NCBI RefSeq assembly: GCF_020520425.1
Contig: NC_079487.1
Location: 88,169,141-88,233,140 of the forward strand
Direction of reading: 5' to 3'
DNA from: Spinacia oleracea
Taxonomy: Eukaryota > Streptophyta > Magnoliopsida > Caryophyllales > Amaranthaceae
DNA length: 64,000 nucleotides
Within the stretch, counting starts at the first letter, position 1. Every line of letters starts with the position of its first letter. Below, in pieces: positions 45,961 through 57,156 of the stretch. The notes under the pieces were generated by a model. The model worked only from the letters and a program-made list of their open reading frames with translations, was not told the DNA's origin and ran no database searches. The translations under genes and the position numbers were made by a program.

Positions 45961-47803
45961 TCATTATACTTCCTCGGAATTCCTTTTCTACTTAATGCAT
46001 TAAAAATTCTACACTATACACCAATGCATTAAAAATTCTCCACTATACAATTCTCTTCAAAACATCCAAACTTCCTAAAATCTACAAGTTCTAAACATCA
46101 AAGAAATTGGGGTAAAACCTTGGAAGAATAATCCTAGCAAAAATAGGTAGTCTGAGGCCCTAAATCTCATTATTTCTAATTTCTATGCTCTAATCTTCAA
46201 GCTTTTCCATAATCTCGTGATGTGTTTGTGAGTTCATAACTCACTTAAACTAGGATTTGTACAAAAGTAGTAACCTTTAAGGGGTTTAATACTTGAATCT
46301 CCCTTAAACCGCCTTCCATACTCCATTTCCAAGTTTCAAGTTTCAATCTTTAAGCTTTGTTTTCAAAAAACATGATTAGTAAGTTGAGGTTTTCACTCTT
46401 GAAAATGTTCCTTACAATAATCATCATACAAGTTACAAAAACCCTAACTTTACAAATGTTCAAGGATGTTTGAAGAAGTGCAATTCCTTCTTTAAACTAG
46501 AACACATGAACTTCAAAGTTTCATGTTCAATATTAAATTTCAATTTTAAAGTTAAATGATATTTAAATGAGAGAAAACACTCTTTAAATTAGAACACTTT
46601 CAAGTCTTGGAGCATATTAAGGATGAGATCTTTTAACATAAAAGTTCTAATCTTTAAAAATCTAGCTTCCTAGTTGCAATATTCAAGTTCTATATTCAAT
46701 ATTCAAGTTCTATATTCAAGTTATATTTCAATATTCAAGTTCAAAACCGATGATACTTTTTTATGAGCAATCTCATTTTAAAGTTAGATTCTTTCAAAGT
46801 TGAAACCATCGGAAACCAAGTCATACTTAAACAAGTATTTCTCGTTTGGATTTCCAGCACTACTCATACAAATTCTATTATTGCAATTTCAATTATTTAT
46901 GCTTACTTGCTTATTTAATTGCTTATTTCAATTTCCCACCTTTATTTATGCATTCAGTTTGGTTTACACCTAGTCCATTCTAGGTGATGTATAATATTTA
47001 CTTTATTTGCACCTTATTTCTATTGTGATGCTTGGTCTACTTGTTTATTTCTTTCATCACCCAACATGCTAAATCAACAAAATACAAAGTTCTAATCACG
47101 CTTAACAAAGATAATTCTTGGACAACCGGACTAGGTTCCTTTAATTTGACTTAAAGCAAATTCAATGTTCTAAAATGCATGCCAACCAACCTAAACATAA
47201 TGTCATGATTAGGGTTTTCTTGAAAGAAAACAAGCCTTGTCTTGATTAAACCTAACTTGATAGTCTTTCTAAATAAGTGTCTCATTCCCTTACCCAAATC
47301 TCTATGCGGTTTCAAGTCCTATGCATTCCTCCCGAGTCATAGTCTTTCCAAACCGGACACATAAATTTGTTTGGTGGGGTCTTTGTTAAAATTCAATATT
47401 CTAAGCCGTAGGGGCAATTTTTGAACACATTTTGCATGATTGAGTTTCGATTTTCAAATGTTCAAAACGATTAACGTCACTAGTGCAAACTTAGATTTTG
47501 GCTCCCCTTGGGGGTTGGAATGTCAAAAATTAAGCCAAAACTAATGGTCGTGCTTTTCGATAAATCGGCCAAGTTTGAGTTTTTGGTGATTCCTAAACGA
47601 GATTCATCAAGGGCTCAAAACTTACATTACAAAATCATATAAAAATGTCCAAGATACGGCCCCCTACAATCTGGCGACTCCATTATGGATCCTAAATTAG
47701 AATTTCGAGCACGAATAGTTTATGTGCAAACTGCCCCTGTTCCGTTGAATTGCATGGCGCAACTGGTAGCGTTTGGCGCACATTCCAATGCCTCAGGCGC
47801 ATA
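45961..47803 (+). mobile_element. Tat/Ogre-like Gypsy LTR end and leader
   Basis: At 47668 a CCCCCTACA end is followed by ATC and TGGCGACTCC (47672-47681), the tRNA-Arg-type primer site used by Tat/Ogre elements. Upstream to about 46000 is AT-rich, non-coding LTR-like sequence with many TTCAAG words (46600-46750). The element's leader is cut at 47803 by a Copia LTR. The LTR start is not defined. Confidence 0.5.
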
Positions 47804-49029
47804 TGTTAGTTTATGAACAATATAATTCATACGAAAAAACCATAAAGCTAAGAATCCAAATTAGTTGCAACATAATCAATTAGCATAATTTAGTACACAT
47901 ATAATGTGATGCGTGCCTTCCCTAGCCGCTCCGGAACCGAACAAGAACAAGTATAGAGCTCCAAATATCGCCCTTCCATAGATAGTCCACCTCACATTCA
48001 GATCCTCCTTAGGTTCAATCAACTAGGATATAATCTAAGGTTTTATGCACTAGGGAACTCACAATATGTGATAGGAAAATATTAAACTCGGTTGAATTTA
48101 ATTTATTATCAAGCTTAGAAATTGTGTGATCATGAATCACATGTTTATAGGGTGGAAATAGAGAAGTCTATTCCTACTAGGAATCGATTAACTGAACCCA
48201 GTAGGATTCTAGTTAAACATAACCACTTAGTATTCTAGGAATAATTAAACACTAATTTATCCTAGATTTCTAATTAAGGTAGGATTAGGAAAACAAACAA
48301 CTTATGGCCCAAGTAACTTAGCGCCTAAGTTGGGAACATGCGCGTGTGGGATTGGGCCTTGGCGCGCAAGGCCGGCCTTGTCGCCCACACTGCCTTAGCG
48401 CCAACGTTGCCTTGGCGCGCACGTTGCCTTGGCTCGCATGCCATGTTGGGCGTGGCCCTGGCGCTGGCGCTGGGCCTTGTGCCTGGTGCTAGCTTATCGT
48501 GCCATGCGGGCTTGCTCGTCGAGCAAAGGGCTGGCTCGCTTGCCGGCCTATCTCTCGTCTTGCTCCCGATTCATTTTCCGATTCCATAATTTTATTTCTG
48601 ATTCGAACAATATTTACGTTTCCGATAATATTTCCAATTCCGACAATATTTCTGATTTCGACAATATTTTCGATTTCGATAATATTTCCGTTTTCGACAA
48701 TACTTCTTATTCCGGTAATATTTCTATTTCCGTTAATTTTTTCCGATACGAACCATATTTCCGTTTCCGGCAATATCTTCGACTTGGATAATATTTATAT
48801 TTTCGTCATGAACCATATTTTCGTTTCCGATAATATCTTTAATTCTGACAAATATTATTTCTTTACCTTTTGATGATTTTAGCTCCCACTGGAAGTCTGG
48901 AACCAAGATCCATCATTTTTGAATGACCATAAATATAGTACTTAATGAATATTATATTCACTTAAATACTTGATATGTTCACGTACTATTTGTGTGACCC
49001 TACGGGTTCAGTCAAGAGTAAGTTGTGTG
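47804..49029 (-). mobile_element. Older Copia-family LTR, interrupted by the complete element
   Basis: A reverse-oriented LTR starts TGTTAGTTTATGAACAA at 47804, with GCATA outside. It carries the GC-rich island (about 48330-48560) and the 18-bp-period array (about 48570-48860). It breaks off at AGTAAGTTGTGTG (49029), where the complete Copia element begins. Its remaining part should lie beyond the window. Confidence 0.85.
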
Positions 49030-50401
49030 TGAAGGAAATAATGCCCTTGGTCCAAGTATGCATTCTATGTTAAGTCTAATAAATGCGGTTCAGTATTAAT
49101 TAACAAGTTAATAATTCAGTGAGATCAAGTGAGCTGAATGCCTAGCTAGAGGCCGCTTCAGTTCAAGTGGAATTAATAATATTAATCTACAGCTTACTCT
49201 TGACTGAACCCGTAGGGTCACACAAATAGTACGTAAACGGATCAAGTATTTAATGGCATTAGATACTCCATCTATGGATATTCGGAATCGACGGATCTTG
49301 GTTTCAGTGGGAGCTGAGATTGTCACAGGCAAGAAATGAATACTCCGGAAACGATGATATTGCCGGAAACGGAAATATGGATCGTATCGGAAATATAAAT
49401 ATTATCCAAGTCGTAGATGTTGCCGGAAACGGAAACATGGTACGTATCGGAAAATATTATCGGAAATGGAAATATTGCCAGAATCGGAAATATTGCCGGA
49501 AACGGAAATATTGTCAGAATCGGAAATATTACCGGAATCGGAAAATAATTCCGGAAACGGAAATATTAAATATTTGTTCGAAACGGAAATTGATTCCGGA
49601 ATCGGAAATATTAAATATTGTTCGTATCGGAAATGAATTCCGGAACCGGGAATTTAATCGGAATCGTATCGTACGAATTAGCATCGGACGAGGCCTGCCG
49701 GACGAAGGCCTAGCACGAAGTTGGGCCATCGCCCAGCAAGCCAAACGCGCGCCCAGCCAAACGCGCGCCCAGGCCCACCGCAAGGCAGGCCCAGCGCGCG
49801 CCAAGGCCATGGCCTCGCTGCGTGGGCTGCTGCTCGCACGCACACGCATGGGCGGCCCATCGTGGCTGCCGTGTGTGTGTGAGTTTGTGTTCATGCACGA
49901 TTCCTAAAACTATTAGAATTAGTATATGATTAAAATCCTATTCCTAAGAGGATAAATTAATTAATTAGAGTTCTTGTAGGATTCTAAGTTTAATTAATTC
50001 GTATCCTACTAGGATTCCAATTCCCTTTCCATAACTCTATAAATACGTGCCTAGGGTCACATATTTTCAAGAGATTAATTCAAGTATTCAAAGTGAGTTT
50101 TAAGAGAAAAATTCAGCCACATTCCTTGCTCAATAGTGCCGAAAATTCTAGTACCTTAAGGGCGATTCTAGTTGGTCAATCTTAAGGCGGATCCGGACGT
50201 GCTGTGGACTATCTACGGAGGGACGACACTTGGAGTCCTAAAGACTTGTTCTTGTTCGGTTCGGGCGCAGCTAGGGAAGGCACGCAACAAAGAGTATGCA
50301 TCTAAATTATGCTATATCATTATGTGTAAATAATATGTATTCCTGGCTTAATGGTTGTTTCCGCATGATTTATGTATTGTCATATGTATCATAACCTAAC
50401 A
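49030..50401 (+). repeat. 5' LTR of the complete Copia element
   Basis: This 1372-bp LTR starts TGAAGGAAATAATGCCC and ends ATCATAACCTAACA. U3 contains an 18-bp-period array (about 49350-49640) and a GC-rich island (about 49690-49890). A TATAAATA box lies at 50038-50045, so transcription probably starts near 50070. The long ORFs crossing the array are by-products of its period. Confidence 0.92.
50038..50045 (+). promoter_or_regulatory. TATA box of the Copia 5' LTR
   Basis: TATAAATA occurs in CTCTATAAATACGTG. The related LTR copies have a TATAAATA or TATAAATATG in the corresponding place, such as plus ATATTTATAGGGG near 36856 and ATATTTATAGCGG near 59068. It lies about 360 bp before the LTR end, a normal U3/R position. 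Confidence 0.7.
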
Positions 50402-50402
50402 G

Positions 50403-50418
50403 TGGTATCACGAGCCCC
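50403..50418 (+). other. Copia primer binding site
   Basis: TGGTATCA follows one base (G) after the LTR end and then reads CGAGCCCC. The expected initiator-tRNA-Met complement is TGGTATCAGAGC, so this copy has an extra C after the eighth base. It fixes the LTR boundary. Confidence 0.75.
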
Positions 50419-53190
50419 TTATTATTTTCATAATCTAAATTGCATGAACATGGTTAAATATTACAAATTTGCATGAATTAAAAGGGGTGATTAATTTTCG
50501 TAATTGTTAATTAATTGCAAATTGCGTTTATTTAATTATACGTACGCAGTTTTTCGGCAGTATCTTCGTTACTCATCCAAATCGAGTGATTTTTGTGTCA
50601 ATTCCGCATGTAAAAGGCATTCTAAAATTTTGACAAAAAAAATATTTTTCTGCCGAACCCAGAATTCTCAAATTCGAAGCCTAACTATGACTTTTCGAAG
50701 GTTTTAGTTTTTCGAATGCAAAATTTCGTAAATTTAAGATGTTAAATTAAATATTTGCGATTCTTGTTGATAAATCTTGAATTTTTGATTGACCTACTGT
50801 ATATGTTTAACAAGTTTGAATGCCTAGCCTTGTTAATTATGCAATCTAATTTGTAATTATGATTAATTTGTTGAAAATTAGAATAATTTAGAATTAATTT
50901 GATTTTTATAATTAATTATAATTTAATTAGAAACCTATGATTAAAAACCACCATAAAAATTGTAAATTTATGATAAATTTTAAATTTTTATGACCTAGAC
51001 TTGAATCCAAGACAATCGGAAATCAATTGAATAATAAATTTTCGATTTTTTCGCCCTAAAATTATGAAATTAATATTATTTATTAATTTGTCATTAATTT
51101 TAAATATAAATTTTAAATTTTTATGCGATTCGTTCATATAACTTGCACGCACAAAGCAATGGACGCTTCGTGTTACCCTTAAGGGGTGTTGTATAGTGCG
51201 GGCATGCGACGACGAGCAAGGGAGCTCGTCGCCCGTGCGGCACGAATGCAATGAGCAAGGCATGGTGCACGAGCACAAGGCAGCAGCCCTGCCTTGTGTC
51301 GTGGGCCACGAGCTATGGACGAATGGGCATGGGCGAAAGGCGAGCTATGGCAGTCGTGTGTGGGCAGCAAGCGAGCTGCGCCACGACGCGCACTGCCTCG
51401 CGCAAGCGCGCGCAGCCTCGCGCGCAGCGAGCGCAAGCTCGCGTGCCACGAGCGCTGCGCCCAGCGATGGCTCGCGCGCACAGCGAGCAATGGCTCGCGC
51501 GCACAGCGAGCAATGGCTCGCGCGCACAGCGAGCGATGGAGCGCGCGCAGCGTGCGCTGGCGAGCGCGCACAGCGAGCGATGGCTCGCGTGCGTCGAGCG
51601 CTGGCGCGCACGCAGCGAGCACCACAGCGTGCGATGGCTTGCGATGGAGATGCAGCAGCTATGCGACGAGCGCATGGGCTGCGCGCACATGGCCAGCGAT
51701 GGCTGTGTGCGTGCGGCCCATGAGCGTGCGATACGTAGGGTGTTTGCGTTACGATTAAATCGTTTTGAATGTTTAATTTGAAATTTTTCAGTTTACGTAA
51801 TTTTAATTAATTTTAAAATTAATAATTTAAATTATTTTCTTGGATTTTAATTTTGAATATTGTAATTATAATAAATTTTATTTATTCTAATTATTTTACT
51901 AAAATTAAAATCATGAATTAATTTAAATACGACTGAAATTAAATTAAACTTTTTGGATTCAATTATAAATTTATATGACCTTTAAATTTTAATTAAATTT
52001 GTATGTTTCCGGTTAGACTAGAAATACATTTTTATGTTTAAAATTAGTAAAGCATATGAATTTATTGGTTTAAGTGGGAGTCCTTTTTAGTCATAAACTC
52101 TTGATTAGGTCTACAAATCCTTAAGGTTAAAACAACTTGATTAGAATTAATAAGGACTGAATAATTGGTAGATTATTAGAGCCCTTGATTAATTGCTGCA
52201 AATGTTTACGTGATGCATAATGTGTTTTACTAACCAGCTATGTGGGCCATTCATGATAATGAATGGGTGAATGGTATATATTGTATATGTACTGTTTTGC
52301 AGGTTATGAAGTGACTAGTATGGCCCAAATAGGATAGAAAATATGGTCTGCGTACCATTAATTTGAATGTAATTGGTCTAAAGTACCAAAGTTATTTTTC
52401 AATTCAAATATGGTCTGCGTACCATCAAATAGTTGTAATTAGTTATAGCTTATCCTATTTGAAGAAAATGGTGCCTCCCACGGAGATTTTCAAGACGGAC
52501 TTTGAAGTCAAAGCTTCAAGATGAAGTCGGGCCATACTAGATCACATTTATCTTATGCATGCTTTAAGTTATTTATTGCTTTTAAATATGTCTTAAAATG
52601 CATGAGATCAAAAGCTTGATTATGTTGCATGATTAAGGATTTTAGTTCACTTAAAATCTAACCAACATAGTAAGAGCCTTAAGTTCCAAACTTAAAAATT
52701 GAGTTAAAAGGTGCCATGCCAAAATATACACTTGCTTGGATATCCTTTACATCAATCTAGTAATAGTTTTCGCTCAGCGAGGTGTTACTTATTGGTCCTA
52801 AAGGGGCAAGGTACACAAATAATTGTGAGTACATGTTAGTTTTGGTGAAACTCAACGATATAAGTAAGGAGTCCTTTTATGTCGTGGCAAAATCGATAGG
52901 TTTACCTAATAAGTTCTTAGACGTACCTATCAACCAAGAATAGTTTCTAGACTATTAGCAAAAGGCTTTTGCTTACCTAAGATGTTCTAGGATTAAGTCG
53001 ACAAACTGTGCTTAGTTCTTCAATGATTTTAGGATCTTGGAATCATTTTATTCACACCTGCCGGAACACATAACTTGAATAAAATGCTTAATAAACATTG
53101 AATTATGCATGTATGCTAGAATTTAAGTTTATTAAGAGAAACTGTGAATGGTTATTTATTTGTTTATTCTTTTCAATTGTAGTTTTTAAT
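50419..53190 (+). other. Long untranslated leader of the Copia element
   Basis: This is 2.8 kb without a coding region. It is AT-rich except for a GC-rich, CpG-rich block at about 51180-51740. The 16-base partly palindromic word ATGGTCTGCGTACCAT occurs twice (52343-52358, 52410-52425). The last bases before the start codon (TTCTTTTCAATTGTAG, then TTTTTAAT and ATG) resemble a splice acceptor. Confidence 0.7.
51190..51740 (+). repeat. GC-rich island with 23-bp tandem repeats
   Basis: The unit CAGCGAGCAATGGCTCGCGCG recurs with exact 23-bp spacing at 51481, 51504 and 51527 and in weaker form to about 51610. All six frames are largely open across it because stop codons are rare. The block contrasts sharply with the AT-rich leader on both sides. 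Confidence 0.88.
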
Positions 53191-56100
53191 ATGGCAAACA
53201 ACAATTCATTCAACATTCGATCAATTCTCGAAAAGGAGAAGTTGAACGGGAAAAACTTCCTTGACTGGCAAAGGAACTTGCAAATAGTTCTTATGCAGGA
53301 AGAAAAGGAGTATGTCCTAGATGAGGCGATGCCCGAAGCTGCAGGCGACGGGGTCACTCAGGCAGCCCTCAATCGTTGGATTGATGCCAACAAGGATGTG
53401 AAATGTCTAATGCTCGCCACCATGAGTGCGGATCTGCAGAAAACGATCATCAACTCAGATGCTTTCACAATCATCAGTGAGTTGAAGAACATGTTCCAAG
53501 ATCTGGCTCGAGTCGAAAGATTCGAGACTCATAGGCAAATTCTTGAGACCAAGCTTAAGAAAGGCGAGCCCGTAAGTCCGCATGTTCTCAAAATGATTGG
53601 ACTCATTGAGAATATGAGTCGGCTGGATCAGCAGTTTTCTCAGGAAATGGCTATAGACACCATCCTCCATTCTCTTCATAGCGGGTATGATCAGTTCAAA
53701 CTGAACTACAGTATGAATAGTCTGGACAAAACGCTCACTGAGCTTCACGGTATGCTGAAGACCGCTGAAAAGACGCTCAAAAGTGATAAGCAAGATGTGC
53801 TTATGGTGCGTGGGGGCAAGTTCAAGAAATCTGGAAAGAAGAGGAATGCTAAGAAAGGTGGCAACAAGGCCAGCCCAACTAAGCAAACTGGCGCCAAATC
53901 TGTAAAGAGGAAGGTCAGTCAACCCACTTCTGAATCCGAATGCTTCTACTGCAAGAAGAAGGGGCATTGGAAGAGAGATTGCTTGAAACTAAAGGAAGAT
54001 CAGAAGAACGGAACAGTCGTTCCATCTTCAGGTATTTTCGTTATAGACTGTATACTTGCTAATTCAACTTCTTGGGTATTAGATACAGGTTGTGGCTCAC
54101 ACTTATGTTCCAATCCACAGGGACTAAGAAGAAGTAGAAAGTTAAGCAAGGGTGAAGTCGACCTACGAGTGGGAAATGGAGCACGGATTGCTGCATTAGC
54201 TGTAGGAACTTACTATTTGTCGTTGCCCTCCGGGCTAGTTTTGGAACTGGAAGAATGTTTCCATGTTCCAAGTCTTACTAAAAACATCATTTCAGTTTCT
54301 TGCTTAGATGCTAAGGGATTTTCCTTTTTAATAAAAGACAATAGTTGTTCGTTTTATTTTAAAGAGATGTTTTATGGATCTGCTAGATTAGTCAATGGAC
54401 TTTATTTATTAGATCACGCCAAACAAGTATATAACATAAATACCAAAAAGGCCAAAAAGGATGATTCAGATCTCACCTATCTGTGGCATTGTCGATTAGG
54501 CCATATAAACTTGAAACGCTTAGAAAGACTTCAAAAGGAAGGAATTCTAGAACCATTTGACTTAGAGGATTATGGTAAATGCGAATCATGTTTACTTGGC
54601 AAAATGACAAAGCAACCTTTCTCTAAAGTTGGAGAAAGAGCAAATGAACTATTGGGTTTAATCCATACAGATGTATGTGGACCAATGAGTACAAATGCTA
54701 GAGGTGGTTTCAGCTACTTTATCACTTTCACTGATGACTTCAGTAGGTATGGTTATGTCTACCTAATGAAGCATAAGTCTGAATCCTTTGACAAATTCAA
54801 GGAATTTCAGAGTGAAGTAGAGAATCAATTAGGCAAGAAGATTAAGGCACTGCGGTCTGATAGAGGCGGTGAATATCTGAGCTATGAATTTGATGACCAT
54901 TTGAAAGAATGTGGAATTCTATCAGAATTGACTCCTCCTGGAACACCACAATGGAACGGTGTGTCGGAACGGAGGAACAGAACCTTGCTAGACATGGTCA
55001 GGTCAATGATGGGTCAGGCCGAACTTCCATTAGAATTTTGGGGACATGCACTAAATACAGCTGCACTCACTATAAATAGAGCTCCGTCTAAAGCTGTCGA
55101 AAAGACTCCATACGAATTATGGTTTGGAAAGCCTCCAAATGTATCTTTTCTTAAGATTTGGGGATGTGAAGTATACGTCAAACGATTAATTTCAGACAAA
55201 CTTCATCCAAAATCTGACAAATGTATCCTTGTGGGCTATCCAAAGGAAACAAAGGGGTATTACTTCTACAATACATCTGAGAACAAAGTGTTTGTTGCTC
55301 GAGATGGTGTCTTTTTGGAGAAAGATCACATTTCCAAAATGACAAGTGGGAGAAAAATAGACCTCGAAGAAATTCGAGTCGAACAACAAACTCTAGAGAA
55401 TGCTCAAGATGACATTCAGGATGAAACTCAGAGATCTTTAGAAGAATCTGGTGAGAATCATGGTCAATCTAGAAATGTTACCCCGCGTAGATCGCAAAGA
55501 TATAGATCTCAACCGGAAAGGTACTTAGGTATTTTGACGAACGAGAGCTATGACGTTCTATTACTTGAAAGTGATGAACCTGCGACTTACAAACAAGCTA
55601 TGACGAGCCCTAGCTCCAAGCAATGGCAAGAAGCCATGCAATCTGAATTAGACTCCATGTCTGAAAACCAAGTATGGGATTTGGTCGATTTGCCAGATGG
55701 CTACCAAGCCATTGGAAGCAATTGGGTTTTCAAACTGAAAAAGGACAAGGATGGGAAACTTGAAGTTTTCAAAGCTAGATTGGTTGCAAAAGGTTACAGG
55801 CAAGTCCACGGTGTGGATTACGATGAAACCTTTTCACCAGTTGCAATGCTAAAGTCTATTCGGATAATGTTAGCAATCGCTGCATATTACCATTACGAAA
55901 TATGGCAGATGGATGTCAAAACTGCTTTCTTAAACGGCGTTTTAACAGAAACTGTGTTTATGACACAACCTGAAGGTTTTGAGGATCCAAAGAATGCTAA
56001 AAAGGTATGCAAGGTAAAGAAGTCAATCTACGGATTGAAGCAGGCATCCAGGAGCTGGAATATACGTTTTGATGAAGCAGTCAGTGACTTTGGTTTCATC

Positions 56101-57156
56101 AAGAACGCAGACGAATCTTGTGTATACAAGAAGGTCAGTGGGAGCAAAATTTCTTTCCTAGTATTATATGTCGACGACATATTACTTATCGGAAATGACA
56201 TTCCTATGTTGAACTCTGTCAAGATTTGGCTTGGGAAATGTTTTTCGATGAAAGATCTAGGAGAAGCACAGTACATATTGGGCATCAAGATTTACAGAGA
56301 TAGATCTAAAAAGATGATTGGACTTAGTCAAAGCACTTATATCAATAAGGTGCTTGATAGGTTCAAGATGGCGGACTCCAAGCGAGGCTACCTACCCATG
56401 TCTCATAGAATAACTCTAAGCAAGACTCAGTGCCCAAAAACACTTGATGAGCGTAGACGAATGAATGGGATTCCATATGCATCATTGATTGGTTCAATAA
56501 TGTATGCTATGATATGTACACGCCCGGATGTTGCGTACGCACTCAGTGCTACGAGCAGATACCAGTCAGACCCAGGAGAGGCGCATTGGACTGCTGCCAA
56601 GAACATTCTGAAGTACCTGAAAAGGCACAAAGATGACTTCCTGGTCTATGGTGGAGATGATGAATTAATTGTTAAAGGCTATACGGACGCAAGTTTCCAA
56701 ACCGACAAAGATGATTTCAGATCACAGTCTGGGTTTGTCTTCTGCCTCAACGGAGGAGCAGTAAGCTGGAAAAGTGCTAAGCAAAGCACCATTGCGGATT
56801 CTACAACTGAAGCGGAGTACATTGCTGCACATGAAGCAGCAAAGGAAGCTATATGGCTAAGGAAGTTCATAGGTGAACTTGGTGTAGTCCCCTCCATTAA
56901 AGGACCAATAGCCCTGTATTGTGACAATAACGGAGCTATTGCACAGGCAAAAGAGCCTAGACACCACCAGAGAGTCAAGCATGTACTTCGTAGATTTCAC
57001 CTTCTACGAGAGTTCGTTGAAAGAAAAGAAGTCGAGATAAGCAAAATTGGAACTGATGACAACATATCAGATCCATTAACTAAACCTCTGCCGCAGGCGA
57101 AGCACAACTCGCACACTGCAGCTATGGGAATCAAGCATATTGGAGAATGGCTTTGA
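53191..57156 (+). CDS. Copia gag-pol polyprotein, intact
   Basis: The single frame is 1321 residues, starting at MANNNSFNIRSILEKEK; an upstream in-frame ATG at 53098 adds 31 residues unlike Gag. Domains: Gag 1-240; zinc knuckle C251-C254-H259-C264; protease WVLDTG with D298; integrase zinc ligands H433/H438/C464/C467 and catalytic D494, D557, E593 (D,D-35-E); RT from about 815 with YVDD at 993-996; RNase H with D1166, E1209, D1245. The order Gag-PR-IN-RT-RH is diagnostic of Copia. Every catalytic residue I checked is present and there is no stop or frameshift. It should supply proteins for its own movement and perhaps for related defective copies. I cannot name the Copia lineage with confidence. 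Confidence 0.95.
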   Translation: MANNNSFNIRSILEKEKLNGKNFLDWQRNLQIVLMQEEKEYVLDEAMPEAAGDGVTQAALNRWIDANKDVKCLMLATMSADLQKTIINSDAFTIISELKNMFQDLARVERFETHRQILETKLKKGEPVSPHVLKMIGLIENMSRLDQQFSQEMAIDTILHSLHSGYDQFKLNYSMNSLDKTLTELHGMLKTAEKTLKSDKQDVLMVRGGKFKKSGKKRNAKKGGNKASPTKQTGAKSVKRKVSQPTSESECFYCKKKGHWKRDCLKLKEDQKNGTVVPSSGIFVIDCILANSTSWVLDTGCGSHLCSNPQGLRRSRKLSKGEVDLRVGNGARIAALAVGTYYLSLPSGLVLELEECFHVPSLTKNIISVSCLDAKGFSFLIKDNSCSFYFKEMFYGSARLVNGLYLLDHAKQVYNINTKKAKKDDSDLTYLWHCRLGHINLKRLERLQKEGILEPFDLEDYGKCESCLLGKMTKQPFSKVGERANELLGLIHTDVCGPMSTNARGGFSYFITFTDDFSRYGYVYLMKHKSESFDKFKEFQSEVENQLGKKIKALRSDRGGEYLSYEFDDHLKECGILSELTPPGTPQWNGVSERRNRTLLDMVRSMMGQAELPLEFWGHALNTAALTINRAPSKAVEKTPYELWFGKPPNVSFLKIWGCEVYVKRLISDKLHPKSDKCILVGYPKETKGYYFYNTSENKVFVARDGVFLEKDHISKMTSGRKIDLEEIRVEQQTLENAQDDIQDETQRSLEESGENHGQSRNVTPRRSQRYRSQPERYLGILTNESYDVLLLESDEPATYKQAMTSPSSKQWQEAMQSELDSMSENQVWDLVDLPDGYQAIGSNWVFKLKKDKDGKLEVFKARLVAKGYRQVHGVDYDETFSPVAMLKSIRIMLAIAAYYHYEIWQMDVKTAFLNGVLTETVFMTQPEGFEDPKNAKKVCKVKKSIYGLKQASRSWNIRFDEAVSDFGFIKNADESCVYKKVSGSKISFLVLYVDDILLIGNDIPMLNSVKIWLGKCFSMKDLGEAQYILGIKIYRDRSKKMIGLSQSTYINKVLDRFKMADSKRGYLPMSHRITLSKTQCPKTLDERRRMNGIPYASLIGSIMYAMICTRPDVAYALSATSRYQSDPGEAHWTAAKNILKYLKRHKDDFLVYGGDDELIVKGYTDASFQTDKDDFRSQSGFVFCLNGGAVSWKSAKQSTIADSTTEAEYIAAHEAAKEAIWLRKFIGELGVVPSIKGPIALYCDNNGAIAQAKEPRHHQRVKHVLRRFHLLREFVERKEVEISKIGTDDNISDPLTKPLPQAKHNSHTAAMGIKHIGEWL

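Noticed and set aside
49350..49640. CRISPR-like array of short repeats
   Set aside because: The repeats are degenerate and directly abutting with no unique spacers, and the DNA is a plant LTR.
49320..49907. 195-codon frame with NRKYC-type hexapeptide repeats
   Set aside because: Produced by the 18-bp-period LTR array; equivalent frames appear on both strands, as expected for such a repeat.
51179..51781. Several 88-176 codon Ala/Arg-rich frames on both strands
   Set aside because: All arise from the GC-rich tandem repeat block in the Copia leader, with no domain and no preference for one frame.
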